Below are positions 1-8,586 of a stretch of DNA of 64,000 nt, piece by piece. The notes under the pieces were generated by a model. It worked only from the letters and a program-made list of their open reading frames with translations, did not search any database and was not told where the DNA came from. Both the position numbers and the translations under genes were made by a program. Position 1 is the first letter of the stretch, and each line of letters begins with the position of its first letter. Source of the DNA: an uncultured Roseibium sp. (GTDB lineage: Bacteria > Pseudomonadota > Alphaproteobacteria > Rhizobiales > Stappiaceae); NCBI RefSeq assembly GCF_947499295.1, contig NZ_CANMNP010000012.1:124001-188000 (forward strand). The letters are read 5' to 3'.

Positions 1-564
1 CGTTCGCTCAAAAGCGTCGAGATCAGGGCTCTTGAGTGTTGCAAGGTCCTTATCAAGGCCAAGGGGTTCGCCCGCATCATTGACCCCGATCAGAAGATGC
101 CCACCTTCAGCGTTGTAGAAACCGGCCAGCGTCTTGGCGATGACTTTCTCCAGGCCACGGTTGACGTGGTTTTCCTGCATGTCCCAGCGCAGCGAAGATT
201 TGAACTCGACCCGGCTCGTTTCCCCTCTTTTCATCAGGTCGGGGATCAATGTGGTCTGCTCCTCTCGCAAGGACTTATAGGCCTCAGAGGTCTGCATGTA
301 GTTCCGGCTGAATACGCCGAAGGCCAATCCGACGATTGCGCCGACAAACGTATAGGCGACGGCAACATCCAAATGCCTGGGAAGTAAAACGAGCCAGAGG
401 CGCGCGGAGAGAAACTCCATCAGGTTGGGCGCGGTTTCAGAAAAGCGCGACAACTCCCACCAAACCACGATCAGGTTCAATGGATGGATAACCAGAACGC
501 CAACAAAGGCGCCGAGGATCACGTAGTTTGCAATGAAAGAAAGTCTGAACGGAGAGAATGACAT
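1..564 (-). CDS. Membrane-anchored AlbA_2 (Schlafen-type) domain protein, 3' end cut by window edge
   Basis: The reading frame starts with ATG at 564 and runs off the left edge, so about 188 N-terminal residues are visible. I translated this by hand. Two hydrophobic segments (about residues 7-32 and 60-83) are followed by a soluble part with the motif SRVEFKSSLRWD near residue 117 and GGHLLIGVND further on. These match the N-terminal half of the AlbA_2/Schlafen putative nucleic-acid-binding domain, which often precedes a divergent AAA-4 ATPase region. That predicts an inner-membrane protein with a cytoplasmic domain. The function is unknown. The rest of the protein lies outside the window, so any ATPase or HTH part cannot be judged. 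Confidence 0.7.
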   Translation of the reverse strand, partial: MSFSPFRLSFIANYVILGAFVGVLVIHPLNLIVVWWELSRFSETAPNLMEFLSARLWLVLLPRHLDVAVAYTFVGAIVGLAFGVFSRNYMQTSEAYKSLREEQTTLIPDLMKRGETSRVEFKSSLRWDMQENHVNRGLEKVIAKTLAGFYNAEGGHLLIGVNDAGEPLGLDKDLATLKSPDLDAFERT

Positions 565-579
565 AGAAGGGCCTGAGAG

Positions 580-605
580 AAAACGCCGGTCGCAACCGGC
601 GCTTT
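580..605 (-). terminator. Rho-independent terminator after the M20 amidohydrolase gene
   Basis: CGCCGGT (584-590) pairs with ACCGGCG (595-601) around a CGCA loop. Read on the minus strand the stem is followed by TTTT (583-580). It lies 17-42 bases past the stop of the amidohydrolase gene and before the start of the AlbA_2 gene, so it probably separates the two transcription units. Confidence 0.7.
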
Positions 606-621
606 CATATCACACTTTTTC

Positions 622-1794
622 TCAGGCCGCCGCAGGCATGGCGGTTTCCACCAACTTCACCCAGTAGGAGCAACCGACCGGAATCAGATCGTCGTTGAAG
701 TCATATTCGGGATGGTGAAGGCCGGCACTGTCGCCGTTGCCGGCAAAAATAAATGCGCCCGGGCGTTCTTCCAGCATATAGGAAAAATCCTCGCCGCCCA
801 TCATCGGCTCGATCCGGCGGTCGACCTTGCCTTCACCGGCGATGCCTTCGGCGATGTTTGCGGCAAAGTCTGTTTGATCGTCGTGATTGGCCGTCACCGG
901 ATATCCGCGAAGGAATTCCAGCCTGGCCGTCGCGCCGAATGTTTCAGCCGTACCTTTGACAATGGCCTCCATCCGCTCTTGAGCAAGGTCACGCATTTCA
1001 GGTGTGAGTGTGCGTACGGTGCCGCGCAGGAAAACCTCCTGCGGGATCACGTTGAAGGCGTTGCCTGCCTGGAACACGGTGACGGAGACAACCACAGAAT
1101 CAAGCGGATTGGCATTTCGGCTGGCAATAGTCTGCAGCACCGACACCATTTTTGAACCGACGACAATCGGGTCGATGGTCATATGAGGCTTTGCGGCATG
1201 GCCACCCTTGCCGATGATCGTGATGCGGAACTCGTCGGTAGCAGCCATGATCGGGCCCTTGCGGATCGCAAATTCTCCGACAGGCAAGCCTGGATAATTG
1301 TGCATTCCATAGACTTCGTCGATGGGCCAACGGGTCATCAGGCCATCGTCGATCATGGCTTTTGCGCCCGCGCCGCCTTCTTCCGCCGGTTGGAATATTA
1401 CGACAACCGTTCCGTCAAAATTGCGGGTTTCGGCAAGGTATTTTGCGGCTCCGAGCAACATGGCCGTGTGACCGTCATGACCGCAGGCATGCATTTTGCC
1501 GGGCACCTTGGACGCGTAGTCTTTGCCGGTCGCTTCTTCAATCGGCAACGCGTCCATGTCGGCACGAAGGCCAATTGTCTTGCCTTGCCCTCCGTTGCGG
1601 CCCTTGATGACGCCAACAACGCCCGTTTTGCCCAGCCCGGTGGCCACTTCGTCGACGCCGAAACTTTCCAGAAGTTCGGCTACTTTGCCTGCGGTCCGGA
1701 CGGTTTCATAAAGAATTTCCGGGTTCTCATGGATATCGCGGCGCCAGGCCGTGATTTCATCTGACAGATCCGCAAGACGATTTATGACTGGCAT
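622..1794 (-). CDS. M20 family amidohydrolase (hippurate hydrolase/HipO-like)
   Basis: 390 residues, the usual length for the M20D aminoacylase/hippurate hydrolase group. The metal-binding motif MHACGHDGH lies at residues 101-109, the FQPAEEG motif with the catalytic and metal Glu pair at about 134-140, and a GGEDFSYM motif near 325. The family hydrolyses N-acyl amino acids, or related amides such as hippurate and indole-acetyl conjugates, with a dinuclear metal centre; the true substrate cannot be read from sequence. No signal peptide is seen, so it is cytosolic. It is followed by a terminator and appears to be monocistronic. Confidence 0.9.
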   Translation of the reverse strand: MPVINRLADLSDEITAWRRDIHENPEILYETVRTAGKVAELLESFGVDEVATGLGKTGVVGVIKGRNGGQGKTIGLRADMDALPIEEATGKDYASKVPGKMHACGHDGHTAMLLGAAKYLAETRNFDGTVVVIFQPAEEGGAGAKAMIDDGLMTRWPIDEVYGMHNYPGLPVGEFAIRKGPIMAATDEFRITIIGKGGHAAKPHMTIDPIVVGSKMVSVLQTIASRNANPLDSVVVSVTVFQAGNAFNVIPQEVFLRGTVRTLTPEMRDLAQERMEAIVKGTAETFGATARLEFLRGYPVTANHDDQTDFAANIAEGIAGEGKVDRRIEPMMGGEDFSYMLEERPGAFIFAGNGDSAGLHHPEYDFNDDLIPVGCSYWVKLVETAMPAAA

Positions 1795-1939
1795 TTAGAA
1801 CTCCTGATACGGCAGGCCGAAGGTGTTTGACACTCAAGCGGCTAACCTATCGCAAGCCGTCAAAAGGGGAAGTGGCAAAGGTGAAAATCTTTGTGTTGCC
1901 AACCGATCCGCGCAAAAGGAGCGCGCAAAGGTCCTGGGC

Positions 1940-2599
1940 TCAAGCTGCCTGAAACCGGAAGACCTGTGTTCGTTTTATCTCATTGTCTTCCAGCGCGCCC
2001 GTTACCGGAACAACATATGTTGCCAGTTCTTCAAGGCGTTCCTCCGGCAGATAGGATCTTCCGGGGTCGCCAATGAACACCAGCATTTCTTCTTGTGCCG
2101 CACGTTCAAGCATTGCCAGCACTTTTGTCGCCATGCGCTGGTCGTAAAAGACATCGCCACAAAAGAGTACGTCCGCATCGGGCAAGCTGGAAGCTGTGAT
2201 GTCTGTGGTTTCGTGTGTCAGGGAGACACTGTTCAACGCGGCATTGAGTTTGGTCGCGGCAAGGGCAAACGGGTCGATATCCACCGAGTGGCAGCATGCG
2301 GCGCCTGCCATCATGGCGGCGATCCCGACAAGTCCGGACCCGCAGGCAAAATCGAGCACTTTCTTGCCGCGGACCAGCTCTGGCGTGTCAAGAATGTAGC
2401 GGGCAAGGCCTTGCCCCCCAGCCCATGCAAAGGCCCAGAATGGCGGGGCAAGACCAATTTCGCCAAGCTGCTCTTCCGTCTTTTGCCACAAAGCCATGGC
2501 TTCGTCGGCCAAATGAAGCCGGATCTCCTCAGCATGAGGAACCGGCTTGATCTTCGTTTCCCGCAGGATGAACGCGGCCGGATCCTCGATTGCAGCCAT
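1940..2599 (-). CDS. Class I SAM-dependent methyltransferase (ETFB lysine methyltransferase/Nnt1-like)
   Basis: 219 residues. The N-terminal PPFWAFAW stretch (about 52-59) followed by GGQGLARY, and the SAM motif VLDFACGSGLVG (81-92), are typical of the family that includes the ETF-beta lysine methyltransferase and protein/nicotinamide N-methyltransferase-like enzymes. The ATG lies one base after the EVE gene stop (TGA-T-ATG), so the two genes are probably co-translated in the YciI-EVE-methyltransferase string. The substrate is most likely a protein lysine. ETFB is a candidate by family resemblance only. Confidence 0.8.
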   Translation of the reverse strand: MAAIEDPAAFILRETKIKPVPHAEEIRLHLADEAMALWQKTEEQLGEIGLAPPFWAFAWAGGQGLARYILDTPELVRGKKVLDFACGSGLVGIAAMMAGAACCHSVDIDPFALAATKLNAALNSVSLTHETTDITASSLPDADVLFCGDVFYDQRMATKVLAMLERAAQEEMLVFIGDPGRSYLPEERLEELATYVVPVTGALEDNEIKRTQVFRFQAA

Positions 2600-2600
2600 A

Positions 2601-3026
2601 TCAGGCCGGCCCTTTCAATCCACCCATTTCGCAGACGAGTTTCCATTCGGCTTCCGTGACCGGCTGAACCGACAGGCGCATGGAGGTTACCAGCGACATT
2701 TTTTCGAGCCTTGGCTCGGCTTTAACCTGAGCCAGGGTCACGGGCTGGGGAATGTCGCAGACGGCTTTGAAGTCAACACATTCCCAGCGTGGATCATCTG
2801 TCGTGCTGTCTGGGTGAATTTCGCTGCAGACTTCCACGACACCGACAACTTCCTTGCCGATATTGGAATGATAGAAAAAGGCCTTGTCGCCTATCTCCAT
2901 GGTTCGCATGTTGTTGCGCGCCTGGTAATTCCGAATGCCGTCCCATTCCTCACCGGCCTCACCCTTGGCTTTTTGCTGGTCCCAGGACCACTTGTCCGGC
3001 TCGGACTTGATCAGCCAGTACTGCAC
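2601..3026 (-). CDS. EVE domain protein
   Basis: 141 residues, essentially a single EVE (PUA-like) domain: the N-terminus MQYWLIKSEPDKWSW and the central WDGIRNYQARNNMR motif are hallmarks of the THYN1-like family. EVE domains bind modified nucleobases in DNA or RNA; in bacteria, stand-alone members are usually housekeeping and of unknown role. The start is GTG at 3026, directly after the TAA of the upstream YciI gene, with GGAGG eight bases before it, so translation is coupled. The YciI-EVE order next to gpsA/tsaD is common in Hyphomicrobiales. Confidence 0.9.
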   Translation of the reverse strand: MQYWLIKSEPDKWSWDQQKAKGEAGEEWDGIRNYQARNNMRTMEIGDKAFFYHSNIGKEVVGVVEVCSEIHPDSTTDDPRWECVDFKAVCDIPQPVTLAQVKAEPRLEKMSLVTSMRLSVQPVTEAEWKLVCEMGGLKGPA

Positions 3027-3317
3027 TTACGAAGCCTCCGGGTTTTTGATCACCCAGTTCCAGGGGCGGATTTCCACGCTCTCGAACAATCCGGCCCGGG
3101 CGTAGGGATCCTCTTCCGAAATCGCCAGCGCTTCATCGCGGTTGGCGGCTTCAATAACCACCAGCGAACCGGTCATGTTGCCTTCATCATCGGTGAACGG
3201 ACCAGCGGCTTTGAGCCCATTGCCGAGAGCCTTCAGGAAACCGATATGGGCTTCTCTGTTGTCAAGGCGGGTTTGAAGTGCACCCGGTTTGTCGGTGCAG
3301 ATCAGTGCATAGAGCAT
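3027..3317 (-). CDS. YciI family protein
   Basis: 96 residues with the YCII fold pattern: N-terminal MLYALICTDK, a conserved His in REAHIGFLKAL, and SEEDPYARAGLFESVEIRPWN at the C-terminal side, where the DPY and RPW motifs are characteristic. The family is a small dimeric ferredoxin-like fold protein with a putative His-Asp active site; its physiological reaction is not known. It is the first gene of a tightly packed unit with the EVE and methyltransferase genes downstream on the minus strand. Confidence 0.85.
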   Translation of the reverse strand: MLYALICTDKPGALQTRLDNREAHIGFLKALGNGLKAAGPFTDDEGNMTGSLVVIEAANRDEALAISEEDPYARAGLFESVEIRPWNWVIKNPEAS

Positions 3318-3478
3318 GTAAGGGAACCTCGAGTTGCCAATTCTTGCCAGAACCTAGGCTCGACGCTATGCAAACTCAATGCTGATATGCCGTGTGAGAG
3401 TACGGAAAACTGTTTTTCCCGTCCGATTACCCGCCGGACCTGCGGTTCGCCAATGAAGCCAGGAACGAGACTGGCAGT

Positions 3479-4486
3479 TCAGACAACTTCCGATTCAGGT
3501 TTCAGCGGCCTTGCCATTAGTGTGTTGAGGGCATCGTCAATGGACAAATCTTCATCGATCATTCTTGCCACTGTGTCACAGATCGGAACGTCAATGTCGT
3601 GTTTCTGACCGAGTTTGACTGCAACACGCGCCGAATAGGCGCCCTCGGCCAGTTTGCCGCCAGCGGAGATCAACTCAGAGGCCATAAAGCCTTCGCCGAG
3701 GCGCAGCCCAAAGGAGAAATTGCGCGACTGGCTGGACGAGCAGGTGAGTACCAGGTCGCCAAGACCGGAGAGACCGGTCAGTGTTTCAGATTGTGCACCC
3801 ATTGCGGTCCCGAGACGGCTGAGTTCGGCAAATCCGCGCGCGGTCAGGGCAGCTTGAGCACTTGCGCCAAGTTTCCGACCGACAACCGCGCCGCAGGCAA
3901 TGGCCAGGACATTTTTCAGGGCACCCCCGATCTGGGCACCGAGAATGTCGATCGACGCATAGGGACGGAAACAGGGCGATTGCATTGATTCGCAAAGGTT
4001 CAGAGCCGTTTTGGTCGAGCTTGCGGCGACGGTGACCGCCGTTGGCAGGCCGCGCGCGACATCGTCAGCAAAACTCGGACCCGACAGCACTGCAGCTTCG
4101 GCACCCGGCAATTCTTCGCTCAGGACTTTTGACAGAAGCTTGCCGGAAGTCTGCTCAATACCCTTTGCACAGAGAACGACGGGCCCCTGCGTCCTGCCGG
4201 TTTCCTTGAGCGCTGCCAACATCGCACGGGTCGTCTGTGCCGGTGTGACCAGCAGTAAAGCGTCTGCACCGGCAACCTCTTCCAGTGAAGTGGTCGCGTT
4301 CAGGTCTTCGTCGAAGGTAATGCCGGGCAAATATCGGCTGTTTTGCCTGCGTGACCGGATATCGGAAACTATGCCCGGATCGCGCGCCCACAAGCGCACA
4401 TCGCTGCCGGAGCGGGCTGCCGTGAGGGCCAGGGCGGTTCCCCATGCGCCACCGCCGATGACACCAATGGTCTTAATGGCGCCCAT
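3479..4486 (-). CDS. gpsA: NAD(P)H-dependent glycerol-3-phosphate dehydrogenase
   Basis: 335 residues from the ATG at 4486. GpsA reduces dihydroxyacetone phosphate to sn-glycerol-3-phosphate for phospholipid synthesis in the cytosol. The Rossmann motif GGGAWGTALA is at residues 11-20, the conserved lysine segment GGALKNVLAIACG in the middle, and LTGLSGLGDLVLTC in the C-terminal domain. The frame stays open 90 bases further upstream, but MGAIKTIGVIG gives the usual N-terminus. The start overlaps the end of the upstream Nudix gene by 14 bases, which suggests translational coupling and an operon with it. Confidence 0.95.
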   Translation of the reverse strand: MGAIKTIGVIGGGAWGTALALTAARSGSDVRLWARDPGIVSDIRSRRQNSRYLPGITFDEDLNATTSLEEVAGADALLLVTPAQTTRAMLAALKETGRTQGPVVLCAKGIEQTSGKLLSKVLSEELPGAEAAVLSGPSFADDVARGLPTAVTVAASSTKTALNLCESMQSPCFRPYASIDILGAQIGGALKNVLAIACGAVVGRKLGASAQAALTARGFAELSRLGTAMGAQSETLTGLSGLGDLVLTCSSSQSRNFSFGLRLGEGFMASELISAGGKLAEGAYSARVAVKLGQKHDIDVPICDTVARMIDEDLSIDDALNTLMARPLKPESEVV

Positions 4487-4949
4487 TGCTCTGCCTTTCC
4501 ATGCGCGTCCGTAGTGTTTCAAGCTGCGCTCCAAAACCTTGAAAGAACCGGGTTTCGGCGGGCGCATCTTCGGCAAACAAATCGAGCCAGAACAAGCGAA
4601 ACCGGATCGGCGGTCCGCCTGTGCTCGGGCTCATTTCATAGTGTTCCCACTCCACCGCCGGCTTTTGCAGAATACGGCCGTGGAAATGTCGCCGCCGATG
4701 CAGTCCGTCGAGACAATTGGGAACACCTTCGAAGATATGGTCCTGGTCGGCGAACGATTCGAACGCGATATCCAATGAAAGTCCTGTCTCTTCAACGAAT
4801 TCGCGTCTCGCGCCCTGCAAATAGCTTTCGCCTGGATCGAGTGTGCCTCCTGGTACTTGCAGGTCCGGGTTGGGGTGGTCTGGTTCGATAAACACCAGAA
4901 GCTCCGGCCCACAGGTCAGATAGACATAAGCCTTGTGGTAGATCTGCAT
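4473..4949 (-). CDS. Nudix hydrolase, copy A of a tandem pair
   Basis: 158 residues from the ATG at 4949; an in-frame ATG seven codons earlier is less likely because the sister gene starts at the aligned position. The Nudix box is complete: GGTLDPGES followed by REFVEETGL, matching Gx5Ex7REUxEExGU. The N-terminal motif YHKAYVYLTCG is shared with the neighbouring copy at 4978-5481, and the two are clearly paralogues. The C-terminal part contains WEHYEM and FRLFWLDLF. The substrate is unknown; nucleotide or nucleotide-sugar pyrophosphate is the family default. It overlaps gpsA by 14 bases. Confidence 0.9.
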   Translation of the reverse strand: MQIYHKAYVYLTCGPELLVFIEPDHPNPDLQVPGGTLDPGESYLQGARREFVEETGLSLDIAFESFADQDHIFEGVPNCLDGLHRRRHFHGRILQKPAVEWEHYEMSPSTGGPPIRFRLFWLDLFAEDAPAETRFFQGFGAQLETLRTRMERQSNGRH

Positions 4950-4977
4950 GACCAGGTTCTCCGGATCCAAAAAAGGC

Positions 4978-5481
4978 TCAGGCTGCGTCTTGTAGCGGTG
5001 CTAAACGCTTGCGAAGCAACGCGAGCGGAGTGCCGAATGCTGCAAAAAAGGCCTCTTCGTTCATTGCTTCGGGACCAAAGAGATCAATCCAGAAAAAACG
5101 GTAACAAATCGGATCTCCTCCGCTGCTTGGAAACATCTCGTAATGTTCCCAATTCTCCTTGGGCCGCTTTGGAATCGTGACATGATAGTTGCGGCGAATG
5201 TGGCGGCCCTTCAACGGGCGGTCCGGCGGTGCAAGATATTGGCCGACCTTTGGCAAGGTTTCAAAAGGCAGGTCCTGATCAGAAAAATGATCAAAGGCTA
5301 CGTCAAGCGTCAGGCCGGTTTCCTCGGCAAATTCGCGCATGGCTCCCTTTAAGAAGCTCTCACCGGGATCCACGGTGCCACCTGGAACCTGCAGGCCGAG
5401 ATACGGCGTGTCAGGTTCGTTGAAGACCAAAAGGTCCGTGCCGCAGGTCAGGTAAACATAGGCCTTGTGGTAGACGCGCAT
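4978..5481 (-). CDS. Nudix hydrolase, copy B of a tandem pair
   Basis: 167 residues. The Nudix box GGTVDPGES...REFAEETGL is intact, so the copy should be catalytically competent. By hand alignment, about three quarters of the first 63 residues are identical to copy A (4473-4949), while the middle (residues 75-100) differs and carries a short insertion (KVGQYLAPPDRPLKG). This points to an old tandem duplication followed by divergence of the substrate-facing region. It is the first gene of the Nudix-Nudix-gpsA unit; the 130 bases upstream must hold the promoter. Confidence 0.9.
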   Translation of the reverse strand: MRVYHKAYVYLTCGTDLLVFNEPDTPYLGLQVPGGTVDPGESFLKGAMREFAEETGLTLDVAFDHFSDQDLPFETLPKVGQYLAPPDRPLKGRHIRRNYHVTIPKRPKENWEHYEMFPSSGGDPICYRFFWIDLFGPEAMNEEAFFAAFGTPLALLRKRLAPLQDAA

Positions 5482-5603
5482 TCAAATGGGATCCATATTG
5501 CAGAGCTGAAGTTTCCTATCAGGCTCGGGCGACATTCCAAAGAATTAGTTTCAGCAGAAACTCATCAATTCCCGTTCCGGCAAAAGCTCAGGGTAGCCCC
5601 CGC

Positions 5604-5634
5604 CGCCAAGGCTTCAGACCTTGGCGCCTTTTTT
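5604..5634 (+). terminator. Hairpin plus T-run spanning the tsaD stop codon, oriented on the plus strand
   Basis: CGCCAAGG (5604-5611) pairs with CCTTGGCG (5619-5626), then CC and six T (5629-5634) on the plus strand. The stem lies over the last codons and stop of tsaD, which is on the minus strand. In the tsaD direction the stem is not followed by T residues. It therefore looks like a terminator for transcription coming from the Nudix side, or an incidental structure in tsaD's end. Confidence 0.4.
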
Positions 5635-6720
5635 GCCCGCACCAAGAACGCCGGCGTTGGCGCTGTCCAAGGGCCAGCGCGGACGGGGTGAAAGCGCCAT
5701 GTCGTCAACGGGACCGAGTTGCAGGCGTTCAAGGCCTGCCCAGGCAATCATCGCCGCATTGTCCGTGCAAAGCGACATGGGTGGAGCCACGAAACGGGCA
5801 TTTGAAGCTTGGGCTGCCGAAAGCAGACTTTCGCGAATTTCCTGATTTGCGGCGACTCCGCCGGCAACCACAATGACCGGTTCGGCATCCGGGTGTTTCT
5901 CGCCGAAAAGCTCCAGAGCCGACTTGGTTCGGGCCGCAAGAACGTCGGAAACGGAACGCTGAAATGCCGCACAAAGGTCGGCGACTGTCTGGTCATCGAC
6001 CGGCTCCAGTTTCTTGGCCTGTGTGCGAAGCGCGGTTTTTAATCCCGCAAAAGACATATCGAGCCCTGGTCGGTCGAGCAGGGGGCGCGGCAATCTGAAA
6101 CGGGTGACGTCGCCTTTTTCAGCCATTTTTTCAACGTGAGGCCCTCCCGGGTATGGAAGGCCGAGCAGCTTGGCGGTCTTGTCGAAAGCTTCGCCAATTG
6201 CATCGTCGATGGTGGTGCCAAGCCGTTCATAGTCGCCAACACCGCGAACCAGCAGAAACTGGCTATGGCCGCCTGACACCAGGAGCAGCAGGAATGGAAA
6301 ATCCAGATTGTCGGTCAAACGGGCGGTGAGTGCGTGCCCTTCCAGATGGTTGACGCCAACCAGAGGTTTGCCGGCCGCCATGGCAATCGCCTTTGCGGTC
6401 ATGAAACCGACAATGACACCGCCGATCAGACCAGGGCCAGCTGTTGCCGCAACTGCGTCGATGTCATCCCAGTCACATCCGGCCTGTTGCATTGCCTCAT
6501 CGATGATCCGGTCAAGTATGTCGATATGCGCGCGTGCTGCAATTTCGGGCACGACGCCACCGAAAGCGGTGTGTTCGTCAATCTGCGAGCGGATCGTGTT
6601 GGAGAGGATTTTTCTGTCTTCGGGGCCTGTCACGACCGCCGCGGCTGTTTCGTCGCAGCTGGTTTCGATTCCCAGAACGGTTAGAGTGGTCCTATTGTTG
6701 TTTTTCTTGACTGAAGTCAT
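5614..6720 (-). CDS. tsaD: tRNA N6-adenosine threonylcarbamoyltransferase TsaD
   Basis: 368 residues. TsaD transfers the threonylcarbamoyl group from TC-AMP to A37 of ANN-decoding tRNAs, with TsaB and TsaE. The ASKHA N-terminus [15 protein letters not shown] (about 16-30) and the metal-binding HLEGH (His125 and His129) are intact, as are the GGHSQ and the CTDNAAM motif near the C-terminus. The lysine-rich start MTSVKKNNN is a short extension. The gene diverges from hemC, the typical arrangement in alphaproteobacteria, and is essential in most bacteria. Confidence 0.97.
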   Translation of the reverse strand: MTSVKKNNNRTTLTVLGIETSCDETAAAVVTGPEDRKILSNTIRSQIDEHTAFGGVVPEIAARAHIDILDRIIDEAMQQAGCDWDDIDAVAATAGPGLIGGVIVGFMTAKAIAMAAGKPLVGVNHLEGHALTARLTDNLDFPFLLLLVSGGHSQFLLVRGVGDYERLGTTIDDAIGEAFDKTAKLLGLPYPGGPHVEKMAEKGDVTRFRLPRPLLDRPGLDMSFAGLKTALRTQAKKLEPVDDQTVADLCAAFQRSVSDVLAARTKSALELFGEKHPDAEPVIVVAGGVAANQEIRESLLSAAQASNARFVAPPMSLCTDNAAMIAWAGLERLQLGPVDDMALSPRPRWPLDSANAGVLGAGKKGAKV

Positions 6721-6771
6721 TGGTTTTTCAGCTGTGGCCTGTGATAGGTCATTCGATCAGACAAAATAGCG

Positions 6772-6795
6772 TGCCCGGCGACAGACTGCCGGGCG
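6772..6795 (+). promoter_or_regulatory. Hairpin in the hemC leader
   Basis: GCCCGGC (6773-6779) pairs with GCCGGGC (6788-6794) around an eight-base loop, about 21 bases before the hemC start. The 95-base tsaD-hemC interval must also hold the divergent promoters. There is no T-run, so it is not a terminator for hemC; it could affect translation or mRNA stability. Chance formation is possible. Confidence 0.3.
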
Positions 6796-6815
6796 TAACA
6801 TCTGGACGGTAAATC

Positions 6816-7742
6816 TTGCAAACAAATCCTTTGCGCATTGGAACCCGGGGAAGCGCGTTGGCGTTGGCGCAGGCACATGAGACCCGTGAAAGGCTCATGG
6901 TGGCACATGGCCTTGGTGAAGATGCTTTCGAGATCGTTGTGATCAAGACTTCGGGCGACAAGATACAACACAGACCGCTTTCGGAAGTGGGCGGCAAGGG
7001 CCTCTTTACCAAGGAGATCGAAGAAGCCCTGCTTGACGGACGGATCGATATTGCCGTGCACTCTTCCAAGGATATGCCGACGGTGCTGCCTGATGGTCTC
7101 GCCTTGACGGCATTCCTGCCGCGCGAAGATGTGCGCGATGCGTTTTTGTCGCCAAAGGCCAAGACACTCACCGAACTTCCACATGGAGCCGTGGTCGGAT
7201 CAAGTTCCTTGCGCCGTCAGGCCATGATCAAGCGGTTGCGGCCGGACCTGGAAGTGGTGATGTATCGCGGCAATCTGCAGACGCGTTTGCGCAAACTGGC
7301 CGAAGGCGAAGTTGATGCGACACTGCTTGCAGCGGCCGGTTTGAGACGGCTTGGGCTTGAGAACGAGATCACCAGTTTGCTTGGAACGGACGAATTTCTG
7401 CCTGCTGTCGGACAGGGGGCGATCTGCATCGAAAGCCGCGAGAAAGATGAGGCAACGCTTGCCATGCTGGCAGCGATCCATGACCAGGAAACGCAATATC
7501 GTCTGGATGCTGAACGTGCCTTCCTGGCCGTTCTTGACGGGTCCTGCCGGACACCGATTGGCGGCCTTGCCTCGATTGCCGACGGTGTCATGAATTTCAA
7601 AGGGGTTGTGCTGAAACCGGATGGTTCTGAAATGCATGAGGCCACCAACGAAGGCAATGTGTCCGATGCCGTTGAAATCGGCCGCACAGCCGGGGAGGCA
7701 CTGAAAGCCAAGATGGGTCCCGGTTTTCTGGCGGATCACTAA
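6816..7742 (+). CDS. hemC: Hydroxymethylbilane synthase (porphobilinogen deaminase)
   Basis: 308 residues. It polymerises four porphobilinogens to hydroxymethylbilane. The [12 protein letters not shown] start motif (8-19), the VHSSKDMP active-site segment (81-88, Asp86), the SSLRRQ motif (129-134), and Cys244 in GSCRTPIGG, which carries the dipyrromethane cofactor, are all present. The start is a TTG codon at 6816, preceded by GGACGG, because no ATG occurs before the conserved core. It heads the hemC-hemD-mitofilin-HemY cluster. Confidence 0.97.
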   Translation: MQTNPLRIGTRGSALALAQAHETRERLMVAHGLGEDAFEIVVIKTSGDKIQHRPLSEVGGKGLFTKEIEEALLDGRIDIAVHSSKDMPTVLPDGLALTAFLPREDVRDAFLSPKAKTLTELPHGAVVGSSSLRRQAMIKRLRPDLEVVMYRGNLQTRLRKLAEGEVDATLLAAAGLRRLGLENEITSLLGTDEFLPAVGQGAICIESREKDEATLAMLAAIHDQETQYRLDAERAFLAVLDGSCRTPIGGLASIADGVMNFKGVVLKPDGSEMHEATNEGNVSDAVEIGRTAGEALKAKMGPGFLADH

Positions 7743-7749
7743 CAGGGCA

Positions 7750-8466
7750 ATGCGGTTTCTGGTGACACGCCCTCAACCGGATTGCAGGCGAACCGCAGAC
7801 AAATTGCAGGCTGCAGGACATGTTGCCGACGAAGCGCCGCTTCTGGAGTTTCGGTCATGTCCACCTGCTTCGTTTGGTTTGCAGGCGACCTCTGCTCTTG
7901 CAGTAACAAGCCGGCGTGCGGTTACGGTTCTTGCCAGACACACAGAAATTGAACTGCTGCGCAAGCTGCCTGTGTTTGCTGTGGGGGAGGCAACCGCCGG
8001 AGCTTGCCGTTCTGCCGGTTTTGAACACGTCTTCACCGCTGGTGGAAATCTCAAAGGACTGTCGCAACTGATTTGCGATCACAAGGCGGAAATTTCCGGT
8101 GGGCAACTGCTCTACCCGGCTGCCGCCGACCGGTCGGGTGATCTCGTCGGATTGCTGGCAAAGGTCGATATCCAGTGCCGTCTTTCAGTTGTCTATTCCA
8201 TGGAACCGGCGAAGAATTTCCCGGCCGAAGCGCTCAGTGCCGTCCAGCAGGGGATCACGGATCGCGTTCTCATATTTTCGAGGCGAACTGCAGAAGTGCT
8301 GCGGGACCTGATCGGATCAGGAGAACTTGAACACATTTTTTCCAGTTTGCCGGTTTACGCCATTTCGCAACAGGCTGCGGAGCCGATATCAAGGATCATG
8401 AGGGTGCATGTCGCAGACGCACCAAATGAAAAAGCCCTGCTGGATCTGGCGTTAGCGGAGTGTTAA
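7750..8466 (+). CDS. hemD: Uroporphyrinogen-III synthase
   Basis: 238 residues. HemD closes and inverts ring D of hydroxymethylbilane. The family is poorly conserved; support comes from the N-terminal RFLVTRPQPDCRRTAD, LAVTSRRAV with FAVGEATAGACR, LLYPAAADRSGDL, and the position seven bases after hemC, with ATG at 7750. Two Rossmann-like lobes are expected. It is surely co-transcribed with hemC. Confidence 0.92.
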   Translation: MRFLVTRPQPDCRRTADKLQAAGHVADEAPLLEFRSCPPASFGLQATSALAVTSRRAVTVLARHTEIELLRKLPVFAVGEATAGACRSAGFEHVFTAGGNLKGLSQLICDHKAEISGGQLLYPAAADRSGDLVGLLAKVDIQCRLSVVYSMEPAKNFPAEALSAVQQGITDRVLIFSRRTAEVLRDLIGSGELEHIFSSLPVYAISQQAAEPISRIMRVHVADAPNEKALLDLALAEC

Positions 8467-8485
8467 CCAGATCCGGGAGAGTCGT

Positions 8486-8510
8486 TCTTTTGCAGCGCGC
8501 AAAAGACTTT
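8486..8510 (+). terminator. Hairpin between hemD and the mitofilin gene
   Basis: TCTTTTGC (8486-8493) pairs with GCAAAAGA (8499-8506) around AGCGC, followed by CTTT. It could be a partial terminator or processing site after hemC-hemD. The T-run is short, so read-through into the mitofilin gene is likely. Confidence 0.35.
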
Positions 8511-8586
8511 GGCGCAGCGGTACCGCTTCGCAAAGAGGTGTGTATAGTGAAGATCTTGGAACCGATTGGGTTCAGGAGGAAACGAG

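Noticed and set aside
2547-3608. Plus-strand open frame of about 350 codons opposite the EVE, YciI and gpsA genes
   Set aside because: It crosses three well-supported minus-strand genes and has no domain signal.
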